Positions 1-5,167 of a DNA stretch of 5,430 nt are shown here, in pieces. The stretch is from assembly GCA_030590585.1 (NCBI GenBank), contig JAUUYD010000192.1:1-5430 (forward strand). The letters are read 5' to 3'. Below the pieces are notes generated by a model. The model made no database searches and was not told the DNA's origin. It saw nothing but the letters and a program-made list of their open reading frames with translations. The number at the start of each line of letters is the position of its first letter. Position 1 is the first letter of the stretch. Origin of the DNA: Spirochaeta sp. GTDB lineage: Bacteria; Spirochaetota; Spirochaetia; Spirochaetales_E; Spirochaetaceae_B. Position numbers and translations under genes: made by a program.

Positions 1-37
1 GTCAACCGCTTGAGATTAACTCTCTGAATGAATAGTG

Positions 38-68
38 TCATACCCCAGGGCAGAGTCGCGGGGTATGA
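38..68. repeat. 9-bp perfect inverted repeat (hairpin) downstream of aspS
   Basis: The arms TCATACCCC (38-46) and GGGGTATGA (60-68) are perfectly complementary and flank a 13-nt loop. A GC-rich 9-bp stem would be stable in RNA from either strand. It lies about 100 nt beyond the aspS stop codon on the minus strand. No run of T follows on either strand, so it is not a classical intrinsic terminator. It could be an mRNA 3'-end stabiliser, a remnant of a dispersed intergenic repeat, or part of a terminator for a gene left of the window. The inverted repeat is directly visible; its role is not. Confidence 0.6.
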
Positions 69-76
69 AACCATGC

Positions 77-138
77 TTTCCCTGCGCTCATTCGGGAATG
101 AACTTGTTCACTCCGCTCATTTCGCTTGGGAATAAGCG
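77..138. repeat. imperfect tandem repeat with small hairpins
   Basis: Two related 17-nt blocks, 77-93 and 106-122, match at 13 of 17 positions and share the core CGCTCATT. They are 29 nt apart, and each is followed by a GGGAAT(G/A)A block (94-101 and 128-135). Between them TGAAC-TT-GTTCA (99-110) is a perfect 5-2-5 palindrome, and CGCTT-6 nt-AAGCG (123-138) is another short hairpin. With the 38-68 hairpin this makes most of the 164-nt flank structured and repetitive. No protein is supported here. It resembles the kind of short intergenic repeat that occurs in many copies per genome, but one window cannot show that. Confidence 0.45.
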
Positions 139-146
139 ATTTTAAT

Positions 147-163
147 GATAACCGCCCGCTATC
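147..163 (-). terminator. weak candidate hairpin immediately after aspS
   Basis: On the minus strand, starting one base after the aspS stop codon, GATAGCGGGCGGTTATC can fold into a 6-bp stem (one G-T wobble) with a 5-nt loop. It is followed by ATTAAAAT, which is AT-rich but has no real U-tract. It may contribute to termination or to 3'-end protection of aspS mRNA, but it is short and does not meet usual intrinsic-terminator standards. Confidence 0.2.
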
Positions 164-164
164 G

Positions 165-1946
165 TCAATCGGCCTTCTCTTCCTCGAGAATTGACAGATT
201 AAGATCCGCCAGTTGTTCCTCATCCACCGGAGAGGGACTGTTATCCATTGGACTGATGCCCTGAGTGTTCTTGGGAAAGGCAATGACGTCGCGAATAGTA
301 TCCATCTGAGACATCACCATCACCATGCGGTCGAAACCCACGGCCAGCCCGGCATGGGGCGGGGCACCGTAACGGAAGGCCTCAATGAGAAACCCGAAGC
401 GTTCTTCGGCCTCTTCTTCGGGGAAGCCGACGATGTCGAACACCCGGCTTTGTATTTCCGAATCGTGGATACGAACAGAACCTGAGGCCAGTTCGTTTCC
501 ATTGAGCACCATATCATACAGATCGCCGAGAACTTCTCCGGGATTTTCTTTCATGGTATCCAGGAATCGATCCTGGGGCATGGAGAACATGTGATGGGCA
601 GGTTCCCAGTCTCCGGTTTCCTCATTCTTTTCAAAGAGAGGGAAGTCGATTACCCAGCAGAATTTGAACTCGTCGGGTTTGGTGAGTTCCATATCGGCTC
701 CGAGTTTTACCCGGACAGCACCCAGGGATGTGACGGCAGTTTTCCATTCCGATCCCATCAGAAGGATAAGATCTCCTTCTGCAGCATTCAGTTTTTCTTT
801 AATAGCTGCTGCCTGATTGGTGTAGAACTTGGAAACGCCGCCGTCCAGGCCCTCGGCTGTCACCTTCATCCAGGCAAGGCCTTTGGCACCTCTGGACTTG
901 GCAGTATCTTCGAGATCACTGATTTTTTTACGGGAATAGATTCCAGCCGCAGCGCTTACAACCATGGCTTTCACGGTTCCACCGGATTCCAGGACGGATT
1001 TAAAAACTCCGAAATCAGAGCCTGGTACAAAGGGTGCAAAATCCTGGAATTTCATGTCGAAACGAAGATCCGGCTTGTCCGAACCGTAGTTTTCCATGGC
1101 TTCCTGCCAGGACAGCCTTGGGAAGGGCGTTGGTACTTCAACATTCAGTACATCTTTGAAAGTTCTTACCATCATGCCTTCCACCATTTCCAGAACATCA
1201 TCCCGGCTGGCAAAACTCATCTCAAGATCTATCTGGGTGAACTCGGGCTGGCGATCACCCCGGGCATCTTCATCCCTGTAGCAGCGGGCCATCTGATAGT
1301 ATCGGTCGGTGCCGCCGGCCATGAGCAGCTGTTTGTAGAGCTGGGGGGACTGGGGCAGGGCGTAGAAACGTCCCGGATTCACCCGGGAGGGAACCAGATA
1401 GTCCCGGGCACCCTCGGGGGTGGATTTTATGAGAGTGGGAGTTTCCACTTCCCAGAAACCCTTTTCGGTCAGGTAATTCCGAACGGCCCATGTCGCATCA
1501 TGGCGCATCTTGATTCTATTCCGCATACCTTCACTCCGGAGGTCAAGATAGCGGTATTTAAGGCGCAAATTTTCATTCGCCTCATCTTCACTGTCAATCA
1601 TGAAAGGAAGGGGAAGGCAGCTGTTGAGTACCTCCAGTTCGCTAACCGCCAGTTCCACCTCACCGGTGATCATATCCCGATTTACCATACCTTCCGGTCT
1701 GCCGCGGACTGTTCCAACAGCGGCAATGCAGAACTCCATCTTCAAGTCGGCCGCAATGTTTCTCAAATCCTCTGAGGCTTCCTCGTCGATGACAACTTGA
1801 GTGATACCGTAGCGGTCGCGGAGGTTTATAAAATGGACTCCGCCATGGTTGCGGTTTCTGTGAATCCAGCCGTTAAGGGTGACGGTTTTTCCGACATCAC
1901 CGATGGTGAGTTGTCCGCAGTTGACGGTTCGCCTGTTCTTTTCCAT
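165..1946 (-). CDS. aspS: aspartyl-tRNA synthetase, bacterial type, probably non-discriminating
   Basis: This cytosolic class II aminoacyl-tRNA synthetase joins aspartate to tRNA using ATP. At 593 residues it matches the usual bacterial length of about 590. Seen in order: an N-terminal OB-fold anticodon-binding domain (about 1-108, with GWIHRNRNHGG at 26-36), class II motif 1 ending at Pro170, the flipping loop STPEGARDY (175-183), QSPQLYKQ (199-206), motif 2 with CYRDE (222-226), a bacterial GAD insert (about 290-420), and motif 3 with GFDR (537-540). His34 and Gly86 align with the two residues (His31, Gly82) linked to tRNA(Asn) acceptance in the Pseudomonas aeruginosa enzyme, where discriminating enzymes carry Leu and Lys. 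It may therefore also charge tRNA(Asn) with Asp for GatCAB. The ATG start gives the expected N-terminus, although no clear Shine-Dalgarno precedes it. It lies 54 nt after feoB on the same strand and may be partly co-transcribed. Identity is certain; tRNA specificity is inferred. Confidence 0.98.
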   Translation of the reverse strand: MEKNRRTVNCGQLTIGDVGKTVTLNGWIHRNRNHGGVHFINLRDRYGITQVVIDEEASEDLRNIAADLKMEFCIAAVGTVRGRPEGMVNRDMITGEVELAVSELEVLNSCLPLPFMIDSEDEANENLRLKYRYLDLRSEGMRNRIKMRHDATWAVRNYLTEKGFWEVETPTLIKSTPEGARDYLVPSRVNPGRFYALPQSPQLYKQLLMAGGTDRYYQMARCYRDEDARGDRQPEFTQIDLEMSFASRDDVLEMVEGMMVRTFKDVLNVEVPTPFPRLSWQEAMENYGSDKPDLRFDMKFQDFAPFVPGSDFGVFKSVLESGGTVKAMVVSAAAGIYSRKKISDLEDTAKSRGAKGLAWMKVTAEGLDGGVSKFYTNQAAAIKEKLNAAEGDLILLMGSEWKTAVTSLGAVRVKLGADMELTKPDEFKFCWVIDFPLFEKNEETGDWEPAHHMFSMPQDRFLDTMKENPGEVLGDLYDMVLNGNELASGSVRIHDSEIQSRVFDIVGFPEEEAEERFGFLIEAFRYGAPPHAGLAVGFDRMVMVMSQMDTIRDVIAFPKNTQGISPMDNSPSPVDEEQLADLNLSILEEEKAD

Positions 1947-2000
1947 AAAACGGAATCTATCACGGAGAGGGCTTTGGGTGAAGTCCGGCCGGCATTGTCT

Positions 2001-4256
2001 CTAATATGTTTGCTCCCGAGTAAGGCCTTTCCTGCCGCTGAACAGGTTGAATATGGGAATAAACATCAACACCAGTCCGATTGCGAGGGCCATCAGTAGA
2101 ATGTCATGACCCCGAATAATCTGAAAGAAAAGGGTGGAGACGCTCCAGGCAAGAATGGTGAGGTAAACCATGGCCAGGACGCCGAATTTAGGCCCTATCT
2201 CTCTAATCATGGCCCCCATGGCGGCTATACACGGCATATAGATGAGAACGAACAGCAGATAGGAATAGGCTCGTGCCCAGTCGTTTCCGAATGAATTGCG
2301 CATAGCGGTAAAGCTGCCTTCTTTCGTGTTAACCTGACCTGCGGCAGACTGGTTTTCAAAGATTCCGGATAGAGCTTGAGGTATCGATCTGAAGGCATCA
2401 CCAATTGATTCGATTAGAGAAAACTCTCCACTGCCTTCCTGGGGAGACTCTCCGGCAGTCCCTGATTCCCCGGCGGCAATCTGACCATAGAGGCTGTTGA
2501 TTGTACCGACTATTGCCTCTTTGGCAAAAATACCGGTTATAAGGCCGACGGTGGCGGGCCAGTTTTCCTTTTCCAATCCCATGGGAGTGAATATCGGAGT
2601 GATGGCTCTGCTGATTTCCGAAAGAACGGAATTCTGCCCGTCTTCATTTCCGAAACTGCCGTCGGTTCCCAGGGAATTGAAGAACGAGAGTATCAGTACT
2701 GCAATAACGATAACCTGACCTGCTCTGAATATGAACTCCTTCAACCGGCTCCAGGTTCTCCTCATGATTGTTCCGATTCGAGGCGGATGGTACGGCGGCA
2801 GCTCCATTGCAAAATGGGCGGCTTCCCCTTTGAATAATGTATTTTTCAATAAAAATCCGGTAACAGCCGCAAGCAGTATACCGAAGAGATAAAGGCTCAC
2901 TACCATAAGTCCTGCCATCCGACCGAAAAATGCCGTACCGAACAGGGCATATACTGGAAGGCGGGCACCGCAGGACATGAAAGGTGCCATAAAGACAGTG
3001 AGATAACGATCTTTTTTATTCTCAAGGGTTCGAGTTGCCATTATGGCGGGAACCGTGCAGCCGAATCCCACGAGCATCGGCACGAAGGCTTTTCCCGGCA
3101 GACCTATCATCCTCATAAATCGGTCCATAACGAATGATGCCCGTGCCATATAACCTGAGTCTTCCAGGAGGGAAAGCATGAAAAACATGGTGAAAATAAT
3201 GGGGATGAATGTTGCCACGGTCTGTATTCCGCCTCCGACACCGTTGGCCAGCAGAATTATAAGCCAATCCGGAGATCCTGCTTTCACCAGAAGATGAGCG
3301 AATCCGTCAACAAAAACGGAACCGAAGAAGATATCGAAGAAATCAATGAATGCTCCGCCGATGTTGGTAACTACCCAGAAAAGCAGGAAAATTACGGCTA
3401 AAAAGGCGGGAACACCCAGCCATTTATTTAAAACAACCCGGTCAATTTTTTCGGAAAAGGCTTCTCCGGATTTTCTTTTTTTTGTAGTGGATTTTGAAAT
3501 ATCGGTGATGAGTGAATATTTCGCTCCGGCGATAACAATATCAGGGGTGTCACCGCTGATATCGTTAATCTCCATCATCCTTTTATTTATTTCTTCGCTA
3601 CCGAGCAGCCCTTCTGAAAGTACCCTGTCGGTGGTTTCTTCATCTTCTTCCAATAAAAGCAGGGAGGTGAATCGAGGATTTTCTCCAAGCTTTCCAGACC
3701 ACTTTTGAATAACCTTTTCAATGGATTCCGGATAGGAGACTTTAATTTCCGGTAAACTTCTATTCTCCAGAGCTTCTTTTATAGCTCTGCGGACATCCCT
3801 GACGTCGACATTATTCAATGCATTGATGCCGAATACCGGGATGCCCAGAGCCTTTGATAATTTTTCGGTACTGATTCTGATTCCCCGTCTTGAGGCAATA
3901 TCCATCATGTTGAGAACAAGTATGATGGGAATCTTCATTTCCAGGAGGGTAAGGGTTAGAAACAGGTTTCGCTCGAGATTGGATGCGTCGGTGATGTTCA
4001 CCACCAGATCGGTTCTACCTGAAAGCATAAAATTCCGGGCCACCAATTCGTCTTCACTGACAGCGTTCAGGGAATAGATTCCCGGGAGATCGACAACTTC
4101 GACTGAATTGTCTCCCAGCAAAGCCCCTGTTTTTTTCTCCACAGTCACACCAGGCCAATTCCCGATATGCTGTGTACTCCCTGTAAGACCGTTGAACAAT
4201 GTAGTTTTTCCGCAATTCGGATTGCCGACTACGGCTACTGTGGAACTGTATTTCAA
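2001..4256 (-). CDS. feoB: ferrous iron transport protein B (GTPase-coupled permease)
   Basis: Inner-membrane Fe(II) transporter with a cytosolic G domain. At 751 residues it is near the E. coli length of 773. The G domain shows G1 GNPNCGKT (11-18), G2 Thr38 in GVTVE, G3 DLPG (56-59) and G4 NMMD (116-119); a helical regulatory segment runs to about 265. Asn14 matches the asparagine tied to potassium-stimulated GTPase activity in studied FeoB proteins. The membrane part begins near residue 283 and contains both Gate repeats: GCTVPA with Cys400, MSCGARLP with Cys429, and YMPCIAA with Cys676, matching the conserved E. coli cysteines. A hydrophilic Gly/Ser/Glu-rich loop (about 592-655) separates the last helices. 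The start is TTG: an in-frame stop at 4269-4271 leaves no ATG or GTG before the G1 motif. The TTG overlaps the feoA stop as TTGA, so translation is probably coupled, with only a weak AAGG upstream. The G5 position reads INAL instead of the common SA. Identity is very secure. Confidence 0.97.
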   Translation of the reverse strand: MKYSSTVAVVGNPNCGKTTLFNGLTGSTQHIGNWPGVTVEKKTGALLGDNSVEVVDLPGIYSLNAVSEDELVARNFMLSGRTDLVVNITDASNLERNLFLTLTLLEMKIPIILVLNMMDIASRRGIRISTEKLSKALGIPVFGINALNNVDVRDVRRAIKEALENRSLPEIKVSYPESIEKVIQKWSGKLGENPRFTSLLLLEEDEETTDRVLSEGLLGSEEINKRMMEINDISGDTPDIVIAGAKYSLITDISKSTTKKRKSGEAFSEKIDRVVLNKWLGVPAFLAVIFLLFWVVTNIGGAFIDFFDIFFGSVFVDGFAHLLVKAGSPDWLIILLANGVGGGIQTVATFIPIIFTMFFMLSLLEDSGYMARASFVMDRFMRMIGLPGKAFVPMLVGFGCTVPAIMATRTLENKKDRYLTVFMAPFMSCGARLPVYALFGTAFFGRMAGLMVVSLYLFGILLAAVTGFLLKNTLFKGEAAHFAMELPPYHPPRIGTIMRRTWSRLKEFIFRAGQVIVIAVLILSFFNSLGTDGSFGNEDGQNSVLSEISRAITPIFTPMGLEKENWPATVGLITGIFAKEAIVGTINSLYGQIAAGESGTAGESPQEGSGEFSLIESIGDAFRSIPQALSGIFENQSAAGQVNTKEGSFTAMRNSFGNDWARAYSYLLFVLIYMPCIAAMGAMIREIGPKFGVLAMVYLTILAWSVSTLFFQIIRGHDILLMALAIGLVLMFIPIFNLFSGRKGLTREQTY

Positions 4257-4468
4257 CGGACAAAAACCTTATCAGCCATCCCCCGGCCCAGTACAACCTG
4301 CCGGCCCATAACAGAAAGGAGCATGGGATTTCTCCCGGCTCGACGTACAATTGTGACAGGGACTCCGGGTATCATACCCAGGTCCATAAGTTTCTTACGG
4401 GCGAATCTGCCGCCATCTATTCTCGTTATGACAACTTTCCCACCGTCACTTACCTCATTCAGACCCAT
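4253..4468 (-). CDS. feoA: ferrous iron transport protein A (FeoA, SH3-like)
   Basis: A 71-residue cytosolic protein with the standard FeoA SH3-like fold. Seen: the LMDLGMIPG signature (27-35), a basic strand around VTIVRRAGRNP (38-48), and the C-terminal VMGRQVVLGRGMADKVFV block (53-70). FeoA proteins associate with FeoB and are needed for efficient Fe(II) uptake, although the exact action is unsettled. Length and motifs are typical, and nothing is missing. The ATG overlaps the regulator's stop codon by one base (TGATG), and an AGGAG lies 7 nt upstream, so the start is well supported. The stop codon overlaps the feoB TTG start. The same SH3-like fold forms the third domain of long DtxR proteins, which the neighbouring regulator lacks. 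Confidence 0.97.
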   Translation of the reverse strand: MGLNEVSDGGKVVITRIDGGRFARKKLMDLGMIPGVPVTIVRRAGRNPMLLSVMGRQVVLGRGMADKVFVR

Positions 4469-4980
4469 CAGCGTACTCCTGAGATGATCATGTTTTTACC
4501 ATTCATATAATCTGCCGGTGATGCCAGATTCCCGGGAGACACATCGTTGGTTTTACAGAACAGTGCAAAGGTTTCTTCCCAACTATTTTCGATTGCGGTA
4601 TTTGTTGAAATGAACTTCATGAATTGAAGGAAGCGTGCCATCACTTCAGGGGACATCGTATGCTCCAGTCTGCAAGCCGTTTCGTTTGCGGCCTCAATGT
4701 CCACCCCCAGGATTTTAACAAAGAAATGCCTGAAAACCTGATGTGTTTCGGATAAGCGCCGGGCTTCGGAGAAACCGGTATCGGTTAGGGATATGACACC
4801 ATAGGGTTCGTAATTGATGAATCCGGCATCCCTCAGGTTCCGCAGGGCGACAGAAACGGAAGAATTCTTGACATGCAGTCTTTCGGCAATATCCTTGACA
4901 CGGACACCGCCTTTGTCATCAATGACATCGTAAATGGCCTCAAGATAATCTTCCAATGCTTCTGTTAAGTCTGAACTCAT
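4468..4980 (-). CDS. DtxR/MntR-family metal-dependent transcriptional repressor
   Basis: A 170-residue cytosolic DNA-binding regulator and first gene of the feo operon. An N-terminal winged helix-turn-helix (about 5-70) contains VKDIAERLHVKNSSVSVAL, and a helical metal-binding and dimerisation domain follows (about 72-140). The SH3-like third domain of 226-residue DtxR is absent, so the architecture is MntR-like. Candidate metal ligands by alignment to Bacillus MntR are Asp11, Glu14, His80, Glu106 and His107. The position of MntR Glu99 is Cys103, which is the DtxR/IdeR choice (Cys102), while Asp11 is the MntR choice. Metal preference therefore cannot be read simply as Fe or Mn; linkage to feoAB favours Fe(II). 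The ATG start gives the normal N-terminus, but the Shine-Dalgarno is weak (GAGTGA). The stop overlaps the feoA start by one base. A DtxR-box-like palindrome at its own promoter predicts autorepression. Family is secure; the effector metal is inferred. Confidence 0.93.
   Translation of the reverse strand: MSSDLTEALEDYLEAIYDVIDDKGGVRVKDIAERLHVKNSSVSVALRNLRDAGFINYEPYGVISLTDTGFSEARRLSETHQVFRHFFVKILGVDIEAANETACRLEHTMSPEVMARFLQFMKFISTNTAIENSWEETFALFCKTNDVSPGNLASPADYMNGKNMIISGVR
4476..4480 (-). promoter_or_regulatory. ribosome binding site of feoA
   Basis: AGGAG on the minus strand lies 7 nt before the feoA ATG, inside the last codons of the regulator gene. It is the strongest Shine-Dalgarno sequence of the minus-strand genes and fixes the feoA start. 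It suggests feoA is translated efficiently in its own right as well as by coupling to the upstream gene. Confidence 0.85.
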
Positions 4981-4998
4981 AACACATCACTCAGGTAA

Positions 4999-5017
4999 TA
5001 ATTTTAGACTAATCTAA
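4999..5017 (-). promoter_or_regulatory. DtxR-box-like operator at the regulator-feoAB promoter
   Basis: On the minus strand TTAGATTAGTCTAAAATTA matches the published DtxR/IdeR consensus TTAGGTTAGCCTAACCTAA at 14 of 19 positions, with 12 of 14 in the left part. The core TTAGATTAGTCTAA (5004-5017) is by itself a near-perfect palindrome. It begins at the last base of the -10 box, so a bound repressor would cover the transcription start. The cognate gene starts 19 nt downstream. Sequence match and placement are seen; binding is inferred. Confidence 0.75.
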
Positions 5018-5045
5018 CAATACGAGTTAATCAGCATTATGTCAA
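5017..5045 (-). promoter_or_regulatory. sigma-70-type promoter for the regulator-feoA-feoB operon
   Basis: On the minus strand there is a perfect -35 TTGACA (5040-5045), a 17-nt spacer and a -10 TATTGT (5017-5022, 4 of 6 consensus). The predicted start lies roughly 30 nt before the regulator's ATG. The -10 box abuts the DtxR-box-like palindrome, giving a simple repressible promoter. Confidence 0.75.
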
Positions 5046-5105
5046 GAGAAAACCGGGAGACGCAAACAGGGAAATCGCGGCAGGGAGATTGGCGAGTTGG
5101 GAAAT

Positions 5106-5134
5106 TTGACAAAAACTATTAAACAATGTATCAA
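5106..5134 (+). promoter_or_regulatory. sigma-70-type promoter for the ArsR-family gene
   Basis: A perfect -35 TTGACA (5106-5111), a 17-nt spacer and a -10 TATCAA (5129-5134, 4 of 6 consensus) face right. The -10 box is also the left end of the 10-bp inverted repeat, so repressor binding should block RNA polymerase. This promoter and the divergent feo promoter have their -35 boxes about 60 bp apart and do not overlap. Confidence 0.7.
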
Positions 5135-5156
5135 TTAAGCAATCGTTTAATTGATA
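5129..5156. promoter_or_regulatory. palindromic operator of ArsR/SmtB type
   Basis: The arms TATCAATTAA (5129-5138) and TTAATTGATA (5147-5156) are a perfect 10-bp inverted repeat around an 8-nt centre. An AT-rich palindrome of this size over the -10 and start region is typical for ArsR/SmtB/CadC autorepression. A related 9-mer, TTAARCRAT, occurs three times: TTAAACAAT (5119-5127, plus), TTAAGCAAT (5135-5143, plus) and TTAAACGAT (5142-5150, minus). A second, imperfect pairing of half-sites is therefore possible. Confidence 0.75.
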
Positions 5157-5160
5157 GAGG
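5156..5160 (+). promoter_or_regulatory. ribosome binding site of the ArsR-family gene
   Basis: AGAGG lies 7 nt before the ATG at 5168 and fixes that start. Its first base is the last base of the operator's right arm, so the leader is very short and the operator covers the transcription start. Confidence 0.75.
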
Positions 5161-5167
5161 ATTTTAC

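Noticed and set aside
38..68. Intrinsic terminator for aspS at the 9-bp inverted repeat
   Set aside because: The stem is good but no T-run follows on either strand and the loop is 13 nt; kept as a repeat only.
38..283. Minus-strand 81-codon frame running from aspS into the downstream repeats
   Set aside because: It overlaps the aspS 3' end in another frame and covers the hairpin and tandem repeats; no ribosome site or protein motif.
213..485. Plus-strand frame whose product contains a run of histidines
   Set aside because: The histidines come from repeated ATG/GTG codons of the aspS motif 3 region read in reverse; there is no independent support for a gene.
591..1775. A 394-codon open frame on the plus strand opposite aspS
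   Set aside because: It lies entirely antisense to an unmistakable aspS, its product shows no family motif, and long antisense frames arise readily from the codon bias of the real gene.
3346..3708. Plus-strand 120-codon frame inside feoB
   Set aside because: Antisense shadow of the FeoB helical and first membrane region; low-complexity serine-rich product without recognisable domain.
4054..4350. Minus-strand 98-codon frame spanning the feoA/feoB junction
   Set aside because: An out-of-frame reading across two well-supported overlapping genes, with no motif of its own.
4981..5003. Riboswitch or attenuator in the leader of the feo operon
   Set aside because: The predicted leader is only about 30 nt, too short for a known metal riboswitch, and no terminator hairpin is visible.
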